Assembly: GCA_030445745.1 (NCBI GenBank)
Contig: JASUTE010000017.1
Location: 1 to 39,850 of the forward strand
Length of the DNA: 39,850 nucleotides
DNA from: Candidatus Cloacimonadota bacterium
Lineage (GTDB): Bacteria > Cloacimonadota > Cloacimonadia > Cloacimonadales > TCS61
Direction: 5' to 3'
Of this stretch, positions 16,913 to 25,777 are shown one piece after another (within the stretch, counting starts at the first letter, position 1; every line of letters starts with the position of its first letter). The notes beneath the pieces are model-generated. The model ran no database searches. It was not told where the DNA came from and saw only the letters and a program-made list of their open reading frames with translations. Made by a program: the position numbers and the translations under genes.

Positions 16913-17512
16913 ATGAAAAAGGGTTGTTTAATAGCTATTATTGCTGTTGTTGTAATTGGAATTATTTTATATTCCTTCTTTGCAGGCTCCTACAATAAAA
17001 TGGTTCAAATGGACGAAAATGTTAAGGAAAAATGGAGTCAGGTGGAAAATGTATATCAACGTCGTTATGATTTAATTCCCAACCTGGTAGAAACAGTTAG
17101 AGGCTATGCGGCACACGAGCAGGAGACCTTTAAAATGGTTACGGAAGCCAGAGCCAAAGCTGGTGGCACTTTGCAAGTTTCCGATGATGTCCTGAACGAT
17201 CCCCAGAAGTTCCAGCAATTCCAGCAAGCACAAGCCAACCTGGGAAATGCCCTGCAACGACTGATGGTTGTGGTAGAGCGCTATCCCGAACTGAAAGCCA
17301 ACCAAAACTTTTTGGCACTGCAAGATCAATTGGAAGGAACTGAAAACAGAATAGCTGTGGAACGTAAGCGCTTTAATCAGGCAGCCCGCCAATACAATAC
17401 CTACATAAAGCAATTCCCGCAGGTAATTTTAGCTAACTTATACGGCTTTCAGACAAAACAATACTTTGAATCGGTAACTGGTGCTGAAACAGCCCCAGAA
17501 GTCAACTTTTAG
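16913..17512 (+). CDS. lemA: LemA-family membrane protein
   Basis: The 199-residue protein has one N-terminal membrane helix (LIAIIAVVVIGIILYSFFAG) and a helical LemA domain, with the family hallmarks WSQVENVYQRRYDLIPNLVE, LQRLMVVVERYPELKANQNF and ENRIAVERKRFNQAARQYN. LemA proteins are coiled-helix proteins of unclear function, often next to TPM-domain genes, as here. The ATG at 16913 has GTGGAGG before it; the in-frame ATG at 16901 overlaps that ribosome site and is rejected. It is 16 nt after the GWxTD gene and 9 nt before the first TPM gene. Confidence 0.9.
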   Translation: MKKGCLIAIIAVVVIGIILYSFFAGSYNKMVQMDENVKEKWSQVENVYQRRYDLIPNLVETVRGYAAHEQETFKMVTEARAKAGGTLQVSDDVLNDPQKFQQFQQAQANLGNALQRLMVVVERYPELKANQNFLALQDQLEGTENRIAVERKRFNQAARQYNTYIKQFPQVILANLYGFQTKQYFESVTGAETAPEVNF

Positions 17513-17521
17513 GAGATTAAT

Positions 17522-18187
17522 ATGTTCAAATTCAGCGAAAAGGAAAAGAATCAGATTAGCTCCGCAGTTAAAAAAGCTGAAGCCAATACTTCGGGCGAAA
17601 TAGCTACAGCCTTTATTAAAGAAAGCTACGATTATGCTATCTACGAACTACTCTTTGCAGTTATCATAGGATTTATCTATTTTACGGTTATGATGTTTTT
17701 CAGTGGTTACATAGATACTACCTTGCAAAATATGTTTTGGGATTACAACATAAATTATCTACTCATTTTTTATGGATTTTCTACCTTTTTAGTTATAGCT
17801 TTAGCCTATTTTATAGCTAACATTTCCCTTATCGATCGCTTAATAGTTCCCGCTAAAATAAAACAACAAAAGGTAGAAGAACGAGCAATGCAGCATTTTA
17901 TGCAATCGGGTGTTTCCTACACTCGCGATAGAACAGGCATTCTTATCTTCATTTCCTATTTGGAAAAAAGGGTCATTCTTTTAGCAGATTCTGCTATAAA
18001 CGAAAAAATAGAGCAACACGAGTGGCAAAAGATAGTGGATCATATAGTTGCTGGAATAAAAGAGGATAAGCTAACCCAAAATTTGGTGGATGCCATTAAC
18101 GATTGCGGCAACTTACTTCAGAAGTATTTTCCTATAAAAAAAGATGATACTAATGAACTTGATAATAATATAGAGATCTTGGAGTAG
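17522..18187 (+). CDS. TPM-domain membrane protein
   Basis: The 221-residue protein begins FSEKEKNQISSAVKKAEANTSGEIATAFI, the start of a TPM (TLP18.3/Psb32/MOLO-1) domain. The domain is interrupted by two membrane helices (~43-63 and ~78-100) and resumes with RTGILIFISYLEKRVILLAD and HEWQKIVDHIVAGIKE. This split layout is common in the partner of LemA/YgcG loci. Psb32-type relatives have acid phosphatase activity in plants, but bacterial function is unsettled. AGGAG precedes the ATG, and the next gene follows after 2 nt. Confidence 0.8.
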   Translation: MFKFSEKEKNQISSAVKKAEANTSGEIATAFIKESYDYAIYELLFAVIIGFIYFTVMMFFSGYIDTTLQNMFWDYNINYLLIFYGFSTFLVIALAYFIANISLIDRLIVPAKIKQQKVEERAMQHFMQSGVSYTRDRTGILIFISYLEKRVILLADSAINEKIEQHEWQKIVDHIVAGIKEDKLTQNLVDAINDCGNLLQKYFPIKKDDTNELDNNIEILE

Positions 18188-18189
18188 TC

Positions 18190-18936
18190 ATGAGAAAATT
18201 AGTTTTGATATTCATATTATTGGCTGTATCTTTCGGTTTATTTGCCTTGGAAGTTCCCCAATTAAAAGGCACAGTAAACGATTATGCAGGAGTTTTATCG
18301 AAAGATCAAGAACATCGGCTGGAATCTTTACTACGCGAAACAGAAAAACAAACCGCTTCGCAAGTAGTTTTACTCACTATCCCTTCACTCCAGGGTGAAA
18401 ATTTAGAAGATTATTCTTTTCGCGTAGCTGAAAAATGGCAGCTGGGGCAAAAGGAACTGGATAATGGCGTTTTGCTTCTGGTTTCTATGCAAGAAAAGAA
18501 AATCAGAATAGAAGTAGGTTATGGTTTGGAATCAACTATAACAGATTTGAAAAGTGGTTACATAATTCGCAAATTCATTGTGCCCGAGTTCAAACAGGGT
18601 AATTTCTATCAAGGTATTTCAAAAGGACTGGTAGCAATCACTGGGCTTATATCCAACGATTTTGAAATTAGCCAGGAAGAATTGGCAAAATATCAGCAAG
18701 AGCTCGAAAATAGTGGAGGCCATCTCCCGATTGGCGGCATTGTTTTCCTAATTATGATAGTGCTGGGCTCTCTAGGTCGTCGTGGCCGCAGAGGAGGGAT
18801 CTTACCATGGCTTATTGTAGGTAGCATGTTAGGCGGTGGCCGAGATCACGGCGGCGGTTTTGGCGGCGGTGGTTTTGGCGGTTTTTCCGGCGGAGGTGGC
18901 AGCTTCGGCGGAGGCGGTGCTTCCGGAGGTTGGTAA
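18190..18936 (+). CDS. YgcG-type TPM-domain protein with a glycine-rich tail
   Basis: The 248-residue protein has a signal peptide (MRKLVLIFILLAVSFGLFA), a TPM domain at ~25-150 (GTVNDYAGVLSKDQEHRLES; NGVLLLVSMQEKKIRIEVGY; FKQGNFYQGISKGL), a membrane segment at ~178-215 and a tail of repeated GGGFGG and SGGGGSFGG units ending GASGGW. This is the classic YgcG architecture: an extracytoplasmic TPM domain anchored by its C-terminus. It forms a set with LemA and the preceding TPM protein and closes the upstream operon before a strong terminator. The low-complexity tail is typical of the family, not an assembly artefact. Confidence 0.88.
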   Translation: MRKLVLIFILLAVSFGLFALEVPQLKGTVNDYAGVLSKDQEHRLESLLRETEKQTASQVVLLTIPSLQGENLEDYSFRVAEKWQLGQKELDNGVLLLVSMQEKKIRIEVGYGLESTITDLKSGYIIRKFIVPEFKQGNFYQGISKGLVAITGLISNDFEISQEELAKYQQELENSGGHLPIGGIVFLIMIVLGSLGRRGRRGGILPWLIVGSMLGGGRDHGGGFGGGGFGGFSGGGGSFGGGGASGGW

Positions 18937-18969
18937 CAGCTAAAGATTAAATTTTAAATATCCTTTTTC

Positions 18970-18992
18970 GCCGGCTGAGAAGCCGGCTTTTT
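18970..18992 (+). terminator. Strong intrinsic terminator closing the kamA-TPM operon
   Basis: GCCGGCT (18970-18976) and AGCCGGC (18981-18987) form a perfect 7-bp GC-rich stem with a GAGA tetraloop, followed by five T (18988-18992). It lies 34 nt after the last TPM gene and just ahead of the kamD promoter. Confidence 0.92.
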
Positions 18993-19004
18993 GCTAATTT
19001 ACCC

Positions 19005-19032
19005 TTGACTACAAACAGCATTACGCTATAAA
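19005..19032 (+). promoter_or_regulatory. kamDE promoter
   Basis: TTGACT (19005-19010) and TATAAA (19027-19032) are 16 nt apart, immediately after the terminator. The predicted start near 19039 gives a leader of only ~23 nt before the kamD GTG. The two aminomutases of the pathway can thus be expressed independently. Confidence 0.7.
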
Positions 19033-19061
19033 AGGATAAAATTATTATTTTTGGAGGAGAA

Positions 19062-20621
19062 GTGATACAGCTAACAATTGATACTAATAAAATTAAAGAA
19101 GCCAGAAATTACGCTGCCAAAATTGTAAATTCACTTACCTGGCTCCTGCAAGACTATACTTCCACCACCATTGAAAGGACTGTTCTGCGATTAATGGGAA
19201 TAGACGGCATCGCTGGCGATAACACTCCCATTCCCAATCTGGTAGTAGAACATTTACAGCAAAAAAAAGTGCTGAACAGAGGTGCAGCTTACTGGCTGGC
19301 AAATGCTATAGTTGCCAAAAATCTTTCTGCTCAAGAAGTTGCCGAACTGGTTGCTACTAATCAGCTGGATCTAACTGAAATTTCCGCTCAACCCAATCAG
19401 AAAGTATTGGAAATTTTAGATAAAATATCTAGTGAAAATTTAGCTAAGATTGCCGAACAACGCCAGATACGTCAGCAGGCTTTTGAAAAATATGGGAGGC
19501 GCAATAAACCCGCCATTTATGTGATAGTTGCTACCGGAAATATTTACGATGATGTGGTTCAGGCAAAAGCTGCTGCCCGCGAAGGTGCCGATATTATCGC
19601 CGTTATTCGCTCTACCGCGCAATCGCTGTTAGATTACGTGCCTTATGGTGCAACCACCGAAGGTTTTGGTGGCACATTTGCTACCCAGGAAAACTTTCGT
19701 ATTATGCGCAAAGGTTTAGATGAAGTAGGCCAAGAACTGGGAAAATATATCTCGCTCACTAATTATGCTTCCGGACTTTGTATGCCTGAGATCTCTGCTA
19801 TGGGTGCTTTGGAAAGACTGGATTGCATGCTGAACGATGCAATGTATGGCATTTTGTTTCGAGATATTAATATGAAAAGAACGCTTTTAGATCAATATTT
19901 CAGTCGCATGATAAACGCTTACGCCGGTATTCAGATCCAAACAGGGGAAGATAACTACCTTACCACTTCCGATGCTATAGAAAAAGCTTATACAGTTACA
20001 GCTTCCCAACTAATAAACGAACAATTTGCTCTGATTAGTGGCATAGAACATAAAAATATGGGACTGGGCCACGCCTTCGAAATAAACCCGGCAATAGAGA
20101 ATAGTTTTTTATACGAGCTTTCACACGCTCTGCTAACCCACACTCTGTTCCCAGATTGCCCTACCAAATATATGCCACCTACAAAATTTGCTACTGGCAA
20201 TATATTCCGCACTTATCTGCTTAATGGTATGTTCAATTTTGTTGGCCAAATTACCGATCAGGGTACACAACTTCTGGGAATGATGACCGAAGCAGTACAC
20301 ACTCCGCATCTGGTAGATCGAGCGCTTGCTATAGAAAATGCTCAATACGTTTTCAATGCAACCAAGGATTTTAAAAATGAATTCACCCTGAAACCAGATG
20401 GAATAATTAACAAACGAGCAAAACAGGTTTTAGAAGAAGCAACCGATTTCTTACGTAAAGTTTCTGAAAAGGGTCTTTTCCAAGCTATGAGCGCAGGTGA
20501 ATTCGCCGATATCGTACGTACAGAAACTGGTGGTAAAGGTTTAGACGGAGTCCTTCCCAAAAGCGAAGATTACCTGAACCCATTTATGGACAAAATGAAA
20601 ACTGAGCTTAAACTGCAATAA
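19062..20621 (+). CDS. kamD: Beta-lysine/D-lysine 5,6-aminomutase, alpha subunit
   Basis: KamD is the large subunit of the adenosylcobalamin- and PLP-dependent 5,6-aminomutase, which shifts the terminal amino group of beta-lysine to give 3,5-diaminohexanoate. The 519-residue length is usual. Family regions include IYVIVATGNIYDDVVQAKAA, REGADIIAVIRSTAQSLLDY, PYGATTEGFGGTFATQENFR and TNYASGLCMPEISAMGALER. It starts at GTG 19062 with GGAGGAGAA just before it, and kamE follows after 13 nt. It has its own promoter. No truncation or missing segment is apparent. Confidence 0.95.
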   Translation: MIQLTIDTNKIKEARNYAAKIVNSLTWLLQDYTSTTIERTVLRLMGIDGIAGDNTPIPNLVVEHLQQKKVLNRGAAYWLANAIVAKNLSAQEVAELVATNQLDLTEISAQPNQKVLEILDKISSENLAKIAEQRQIRQQAFEKYGRRNKPAIYVIVATGNIYDDVVQAKAAAREGADIIAVIRSTAQSLLDYVPYGATTEGFGGTFATQENFRIMRKGLDEVGQELGKYISLTNYASGLCMPEISAMGALERLDCMLNDAMYGILFRDINMKRTLLDQYFSRMINAYAGIQIQTGEDNYLTTSDAIEKAYTVTASQLINEQFALISGIEHKNMGLGHAFEINPAIENSFLYELSHALLTHTLFPDCPTKYMPPTKFATGNIFRTYLLNGMFNFVGQITDQGTQLLGMMTEAVHTPHLVDRALAIENAQYVFNATKDFKNEFTLKPDGIINKRAKQVLEEATDFLRKVSEKGLFQAMSAGEFADIVRTETGGKGLDGVLPKSEDYLNPFMDKMKTELKLQ

Positions 20622-20634
20622 GAGAGGCAAGATT

Positions 20635-21375
20635 ATGTCGATAAAAATAGATCCAACCAAAATAAAACCCTATGGTGACAGTTTAGACGACGGCAGAATG
20701 CAAATTTCTTTTGCTCTACCAGCACCGGCAGACGAAAAAGGTAAAGAAGCTGCAAGACTGCTTTTAAAAAAGATGGGATTGGAAAATATCGAGGTCTGCT
20801 ATTATTCCGATTTGGGTGAAGGCTTTACTCATTTTGTAGCTTATGTTTCCACAAATGCTACAATCGATCTCACCAAAATAGAAGTGAAAACAGTTGATAC
20901 CCCCGTGATGGATTTAGAAGAAACTGATAAATTCATGGCTGAAAATGTGAAAAGAAAGATAACCGTGGTGGGCGCTTGCATAGAAAGTGATGCACATACT
21001 GTGGGCATTGATGCTATTATGAACATGAAAGGCTACAATCATCGCTTTGGTTTAGAGCGTTATCAATATTTTAGAACAATAAACATGGGAGCACAGGTTC
21101 CTTCGGAAGAGCTTTTGGCTAAAGCTGTAGAAGAAAACGCCGATGTTGTCTTGGTTTCACAAGTTGTAACTCAGAAAAATATCCATATCCGTAACCTTAC
21201 TAAGCTTATCGAACTGGCAGAAGCGGAAGGACTGCGCGATAAAATGTTGTTTATCTGCGGGGGACCGCGCATTTCACACGAACTGGCAATAGAACTGGGT
21301 TACGATGCTGGCTTTGGCAGTGGCTCTTATGCCACCGATGTGGCTTCCTATATTGCTTTTCATTTTGCCAAATAA
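20635..21375 (+). CDS. kamE: Beta-lysine/D-lysine 5,6-aminomutase, beta subunit
   Basis: KamE carries the cobalamin-binding Rossmann domain of the 5,6-aminomutase. The 246-residue protein has the base-off motif DxHxxG (DAHTVG, His121 as lower cobalt ligand). Lys132, 11 residues later in NMKGYN, occupies the place of the lysine that forms the internal PLP aldimine in the clostridial enzyme, where the spacing is the same (His133/Lys144). The later FICGGPRISHELA segment lines the cobalamin tail pocket. Residues 1-100 form the dimerisation domain. It is co-transcribed with kamD; an 81-nt gap with a possible promoter separates it from atoD. Confidence 0.95.
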   Translation: MSIKIDPTKIKPYGDSLDDGRMQISFALPAPADEKGKEAARLLLKKMGLENIEVCYYSDLGEGFTHFVAYVSTNATIDLTKIEVKTVDTPVMDLEETDKFMAENVKRKITVVGACIESDAHTVGIDAIMNMKGYNHRFGLERYQYFRTINMGAQVPSEELLAKAVEENADVVLVSQVVTQKNIHIRNLTKLIELAEAEGLRDKMLFICGGPRISHELAIELGYDAGFGSGSYATDVASYIAFHFAK

Positions 21376-21394
21376 TTTTTATTACAAAAAATCC

Positions 21395-21422
21395 TTGAAC
21401 ATTTTTAAACAAAACGTAATTT
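21395..21422 (+). promoter_or_regulatory. Possible atoDA promoter
   Basis: TTGAAC (21395-21400) and TAATTT (21417-21422) are 16 nt apart, the same spacing as the polA and kamD promoters. Both hexamers are imperfect. It could give the CoA-transferase genes independent expression, but read-through from kamE is equally possible since no terminator is seen between them. Confidence 0.4.
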
Positions 21423-21456
21423 ATCGCTTAATCAAAAAATAAAGAAGGAGTAACAA

Positions 21457-22110
21457 ATGCCACAAATTATTTCTGCACCTCAAGCTGCTGCCCTGATAAA
21501 ACCTCACGATCGTATCATGTTTGGTTCATTTTTAGCAGCGGGGGCTGCTTGCAGTCTTATCGATGCATTGATGGAAGCGGGAACGCAAAACTTGCATATG
21601 ATCACCATAGCCACCGATTATGATGACCGCGGGGTAGGTAAACTGATTTCCAATAAACAGATTAAATCGTTACAATGTTCGCATATTGGAACCAATAAAT
21701 CCACACAGGCTCAGATGAATGCAGGCGAGATAGAAATAGAACTGATTCCCCAAGGTACATTAGCAGAGCGCATCCGTGCTGCTGGAGCTGGTTTAGGTGG
21801 AATTTTAACACCTACCGGAGTGGATACTGTTGTGGAAGATGGTAAACAAAAATTTGAATTTGATGGAAAAGCTTATATTTTGGAACGTCCTATAAAAGCT
21901 GATTTTGCTTTTATCCGTGCCAAAAAAGCAGACAAACTAGGAAATTTAGTCTATTACAAAACAGCGCGTAATTCCAATCCGGCAATGGCAATGGCCGCTA
22001 AAACAACTATTGTAGAGGTAGATGAAATTGTAGAAATTGGCCAAATCGACCCTGAAAATGTTATTACTCCCGGAATTTTCGTAGATTACTTAGTGAAAAG
22101 GGAGGTGTAA
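21457..22110 (+). CDS. atoD: Acetoacetate/butyrate-type CoA-transferase, alpha subunit
   Basis: This 217-residue subunit belongs to the class I (SCOT-like) CoA-transferases. HDRIMFGSFLAAGAACSLIDAL near the N-terminus and QGTLAERIRAAGAGLGGILTPTG are the typical CoA-site segments, and RPIKADFAFIRAKKADKLGN follows. With AtoA it swaps CoA between acyl-CoA and acetoacetate; in lysine fermentation acetoacetate is made by Kce and butyryl-CoA from crotonyl-CoA, so the pair would release butyrate and form acetoacetyl-CoA. Specificity rests on context: other short acids are possible. AAGGAG precedes the ATG, and atoA starts 1 nt after the stop. Confidence 0.88.
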   Translation: MPQIISAPQAAALIKPHDRIMFGSFLAAGAACSLIDALMEAGTQNLHMITIATDYDDRGVGKLISNKQIKSLQCSHIGTNKSTQAQMNAGEIEIELIPQGTLAERIRAAGAGLGGILTPTGVDTVVEDGKQKFEFDGKAYILERPIKADFAFIRAKKADKLGNLVYYKTARNSNPAMAMAAKTTIVEVDEIVEIGQIDPENVITPGIFVDYLVKREV

Positions 22111-22111
22111 G

Positions 22112-22774
22112 ATGATGGATCGCAAAGAAAAACGCAAAATGATAGTAAGACGCATCGCCCAGGAAATTAAAGATGGCGATTTTGTAAATTTGGGAATTGG
22201 CATGCCTACCGAAGTTGCCAATTATATCCCCGAAGACATAACTGTATATTTCCAAAGTGAAAATGGCATTTTAGGTGTTGGCCCTGCTCCTGAACCAGGG
22301 AAAGAAGATCCTGACCTGATAAATGCAGGTGGTGGTTATATAACCGAGAAAAAAGGAGCTGCTTATTTTGATTCCTGTACCAGCTTCGCTATTATTCGGG
22401 GCGGCCACCTAGACATGACAGTTCTTGGTGCTTTGCAAGTTGACCAAGAGGGTAATTTGGCCAACTGGATGATTCCTGGTAAATTAGTACCTGGTATGGG
22501 CGGTGCAATGGATCTAGTAGCCGGTACCAAAAAAGTAGTAATCGCTATGGAACACCGTGATAAACATGGTAATTCCAAGATATTGAAAAAATGTAATTTG
22601 CCACTCACTGCAGCTGGTAAAGTTAACTTGATAGTTACCGATATGGCAGTGATAGAAGTTACCGAAAAAGGCTTGCTACTAAAGGAAGTTGCTGCCTGGA
22701 CAAACTTGGAAGAAGTTAAACAAGCTACAGAAGCCGATTTGATAGTAGCTGATAATGTAGGGACTTTCGAATAA
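22112..22774 (+). CDS. atoA: Acetoacetate/butyrate-type CoA-transferase, beta subunit
   Basis: This 220-residue catalytic subunit has the conserved glutamate that forms the glutamyl-CoA thioester: Glu50 in FQSENGILGVGP. GDFVNLGIGMPTEVANYIPE before it and VDQEGNLANWMIPGKLVPGMGGAMDLV after it are signatures of the family. The ribosome site GGGAGGTG lies inside the atoD 3' end; two adjacent ATGs (22112, 22115) could serve as start. It closes the lysine region, being followed 8 nt later by a terminator. Confidence 0.9.
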   Translation: MMDRKEKRKMIVRRIAQEIKDGDFVNLGIGMPTEVANYIPEDITVYFQSENGILGVGPAPEPGKEDPDLINAGGGYITEKKGAAYFDSCTSFAIIRGGHLDMTVLGALQVDQEGNLANWMIPGKLVPGMGGAMDLVAGTKKVVIAMEHRDKHGNSKILKKCNLPLTAAGKVNLIVTDMAVIEVTEKGLLLKEVAAWTNLEEVKQATEADLIVADNVGTFE

Positions 22775-22781
22775 ATTTAAT

Positions 22782-22808
22782 AGCCCTGCGTTTCTGCGGG
22801 GCTTTTTT
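22782..22808 (+). terminator. Intrinsic terminator after atoA
   Basis: AGCCCTGC (22782-22789) pairs with GCGGGGCT (22796-22803) with one T-G wobble and a 6-nt loop, and the last T of the stem runs into six T (22803-22808). It marks the end of the kamDE-atoDA unit. Confidence 0.9.
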
Positions 22809-22829
22809 ATTTTATATATCAGACACATC

Positions 22830-23064
22830 CTAATGATAAGCAGGCAGAGGCCAGGTGCTATAATCTACCGTTTGCGCTGCACTATCAACCTGTGCTGTTA
22901 ATTCTTTTTTTATCTGCTGTGCTTGCCCTCTTTTTTGCTTCGATCAACACTTCCGACCTTTGATTTTAAATTTGCCCTTTTAACTTGCTGTTCAGTTCAG
23001 AAATTTTAATGTAACTCTCTTACAATTTACTTATTTTCTTTTCCAGTTCAGGTAATTTGATACC
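22830..23064 (-). pseudogene. Decayed gene for a coiled-coil protein (3' remnant)
   Basis: Read on the minus strand, this stretch translates as heptad-like sequence: LPELEKKISKL, a stop, ESYIKISELNSKLKGQI, a second stop, NQRSEVLIEAKK, then a one-base frame change to RGQAQQIKKELTAQVDSAAQ and TVDYSTWPLPAYH before a TAG at 22830-22832. Two stops and a frameshift within 75 codons that otherwise read as a coherent Lys/Glu/Leu coiled coil indicate a broken gene. No 5' end is visible, since the sequence becomes A/T-rich beyond 23064 toward glyQ. I cannot name the parent protein. The rest of the interval between atoA and glyQ holds no other gene. Confidence 0.5.
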
Positions 23065-23173
23065 TAATTTTTTTTAATTTCTGAGCAGAATATAATAAAT
23101 ATTTTTTTGGGAAATTCAACTTGACTTTATAGAGATAAAAAATGAGATGAACCAAATTTTTTAAAGGCAAAGC

Positions 23174-24028
23174 ATGAATTTTCAGGATATAATTATCAAA
23201 CTACAAGAATATTGGTCTGAACAAGGTTGTAATATCATTCAACCCTACGATGAAAATATGGGTGCTGGCACTTTTCATCCATCCACCTTTTTTGGTGCTT
23301 TGGGAAAACGCAGCACTTCGGTAGCCTATTTACAGCCCTGCAGAAGACCAAAAGATGGTCGTTTTGGCGAAAATCCCAATCGGCTACAACATTACTATCA
23401 GTTCCAGGTTATCATCAAGCCTTCTCCCAAGGGTATACAAACTTTGTACTTAAAAAGTTTGCAGGCAATAGGTATTCAACCAGAAAAACACGATATCCGC
23501 TTTGTGGAAGATGATTGGGAATCTCCTACCCTGGGAGCCTGGGGTTTAGGATGGGAAGTATGGTTAGATGGTATGGAAATTTCACAATTCACCTACTTTC
23601 AGCAAGTAGGAGGATTGGAAGTTTTCCCAATAAGCGTGGAATTGACTTATGGTTTGGAACGATTGGCTATGTATATACAAGATGTAGATGATTTCAAAGA
23701 TCTACAATGGAACGAAACTACCAAATATGGTGAACTTTTCTTTCATCGTGAAGTTGAATACTCAGAATATAATTTCAAAATTGCCGATATAAAACTTTTG
23801 TTCGAGGAATTTTCCGATTACGAAAAACAGGTAGATAAATTATTACAGCACAAACTGGTTTATCCTGCCTACGATTTTCTATTAAAATGTTCACACGTTT
23901 TTAATTTGTTAGAAGCTCGCGGCGTAATTAGCGTTACCGAAAGAGCTTCCTATATAAGCAGAATAAGAGCAATGGCTCGTAAATGTGCTATAATTTACTC
24001 CGAAAAATATTGTAAACAAGAGAAATGA
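23174..24028 (+). CDS. glyQ: Glycyl-tRNA synthetase, alpha subunit
   Basis: GlyQ is the catalytic subunit of the bacterial alpha2-beta2 glycyl-tRNA synthetase. The 284-residue protein has the hallmark stretches [60 protein letters not shown] and [11 protein letters not shown]. The segment after [27 protein letters not shown], departs from the usual wording but keeps the motif-2 arginines. The beta subunit gene glyS, normally next, is not here: the ABC exporter gene begins 4 nt inside this gene's end. Start ATG 23174 has only a weak AAGG ribosome site. GlyS must lie elsewhere. Confidence 0.96.
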   Translation: MNFQDIIIKLQEYWSEQGCNIIQPYDENMGAGTFHPSTFFGALGKRSTSVAYLQPCRRPKDGRFGENPNRLQHYYQFQVIIKPSPKGIQTLYLKSLQAIGIQPEKHDIRFVEDDWESPTLGAWGLGWEVWLDGMEISQFTYFQQVGGLEVFPISVELTYGLERLAMYIQDVDDFKDLQWNETTKYGELFFHREVEYSEYNFKIADIKLLFEEFSDYEKQVDKLLQHKLVYPAYDFLLKCSHVFNLLEARGVISVTERASYISRIRAMARKCAIIYSEKYCKQEK

Positions 24029-25773
24029 AAGAAACTTTTAAGCGCCTGATACCGTTTTTAAAGAAAAATCTGCATAAGATACTTTTTGGCATCTTTCTTA
24101 TCATTCTGGTAGACGTTGCTCAGCTTACAATTCCTAAAGTGATGCAGATAACAATAGATAAAATTGGTGCTAGAGCTATAGACAAAACTGGCATTTTGCA
24201 TATTTCACTTTTTCTTGTAGGTTTATCTCTGGTTATCGCTGGCATCAGGTATTTATGGCGCATATTGCTAATTGGCACCTCTTGGGAAATAGACAGAGAT
24301 ATACGTCAGATGTATTATGAACATCTAATGAGACTTTCTCGTAATTTCTATAACAAATCTCATACTGGCGATTTAATGGCCTATGCTACCAACGATTTAA
24401 GGGCTGTACGCATGCTAATTGGCTTTGGATTTGTTGTGGCTGTAGACATTATTTTTCTCAGTATCAGTACCATATTTTTTATGGTAAGCTACAATTTAAA
24501 ACTCACCTTAATGGCAGTTGCCCCCTTACCTTTATTAAGTATCATTATTATGGTATTTGGGAAAAAAATCCATTTCTATTTTTCAAAAGTGCAAAAACAT
24601 TTTGCCACTCTTTCGGGAAAGGTTCAAGAGAGTATCTCGGGTATCAGAGTAGTAAAATCTTTTGTTCAGGAAGAAGCTGAACTCGAAAAGATGTCCAAAT
24701 CTGCTTACGATTACCTGATTGAAAACATTAATTTGGTAAAGATTTCACAAGGTATATTTCATCCCTTCATGTTTCTTGTAATTAACCTTAGTATGATGAT
24801 CGTATTGGTATTTGGTGGCGAATATGCCATAGTGGGTGAGATTTCTATGGGCGCTTTTATTGCCTTTTTCCAATATTTAGGAATGTTAGTTTGGCCAATG
24901 ATAGCCGTAGGTCAGATAGTGAATATGTACCAGCGTGGTACTGCTTCCTTGAAAAGAATAAATTCTATCTTTGATGTAGAGCCAGAAATAGTTGATGAAA
25001 GCCCAGATGAAAATATTAAAGAACTAAAGGGCGATATTAGTGTAAGAAATTTATCTTTCCGCTATAAAGAAGGTGCACCTCTTATTTTCGATAATATTTC
25101 TTTTGATTTGGAAGCTGGTAAAACTTTAGCTCTGGTTGGTAGAACCGGTAGCGGGAAATCTACTCTTATAGATTTATTAACCAGGGTGTACAATCCACCC
25201 AGAAACACTATTTATATTGATGGCCACGAGATTTATAATATATCGCTAGAGAATCTGCGCCATAACATAGTAATGGTACCACAAGATATTTTCCTCTTTT
25301 CCGATTCTATAGCTGGAAATGTAAGCTTAGGTAGACCAGATGCAACTAGAAAAGAGATCGAAAGTATTGCCCAAAAAGCACAAGTATATTGCGACATCAT
25401 TCAATTTGAAAATGGTTTCGATACGATTATCGGCGAGCGCGGAGTAACTCTTTCGGGAGGGCAAAAACAGAGATTAGCTATTTCCCGAGCATTACTTTCA
25501 GACCCTAATATCCTTATTTTAGATGATGCACTTTCGGCTGTTGATACCAAAACTGAAAAAGATATTTTAGATACATTAATAGAAACTAGAAAAAATAAAA
25601 CCACTATTATCATTGCTCACCGTATCTCATCGCTGCAGCATGCCGATAAGATAATTGTTTTGGATAATGCTAAAATAGCAGAAATGGGAACTCATGAAGA
25701 ATTATTGGCTATAAATGGCATCTATCGCGATATTTACGAGAAACAACAATTGGAAGAGAAATTGGAGAAGTAG
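24025..25773 (+). CDS. ABC exporter half-transporter with a degenerate catalytic site
   Basis: The 582-residue protein fuses a six-helix type-1 exporter membrane domain (~1-320) to an ATP-binding domain. Walker A is GRTGSGKST, the signature LSGGQ is canonical, and the H-loop is IIIAHR. The residue after the Walker B aspartate is Asp501 ([11 protein letters not shown]) where the catalytic Glu normally sits. Its partner, encoded next, has an intact Walker B but an altered signature. The two together are the pattern of heterodimeric exporters such as TM287/288, LmrCD and BmrCD, with one active and one degenerate ATP site. The ATG overlaps glyQ (ATGA), so they are coupled. Substrate unknown: drugs, lipids or peptides. 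Confidence 0.88.
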   Translation: MKETFKRLIPFLKKNLHKILFGIFLIILVDVAQLTIPKVMQITIDKIGARAIDKTGILHISLFLVGLSLVIAGIRYLWRILLIGTSWEIDRDIRQMYYEHLMRLSRNFYNKSHTGDLMAYATNDLRAVRMLIGFGFVVAVDIIFLSISTIFFMVSYNLKLTLMAVAPLPLLSIIIMVFGKKIHFYFSKVQKHFATLSGKVQESISGIRVVKSFVQEEAELEKMSKSAYDYLIENINLVKISQGIFHPFMFLVINLSMMIVLVFGGEYAIVGEISMGAFIAFFQYLGMLVWPMIAVGQIVNMYQRGTASLKRINSIFDVEPEIVDESPDENIKELKGDISVRNLSFRYKEGAPLIFDNISFDLEAGKTLALVGRTGSGKSTLIDLLTRVYNPPRNTIYIDGHEIYNISLENLRHNIVMVPQDIFLFSDSIAGNVSLGRPDATRKEIESIAQKAQVYCDIIQFENGFDTIIGERGVTLSGGQKQRLAISRALLSDPNILILDDALSAVDTKTEKDILDTLIETRKNKTTIIIAHRISSLQHADKIIVLDNAKIAEMGTHEELLAINGIYRDIYEKQQLEEKLEK

Positions 25774-25777
25774 CAGC

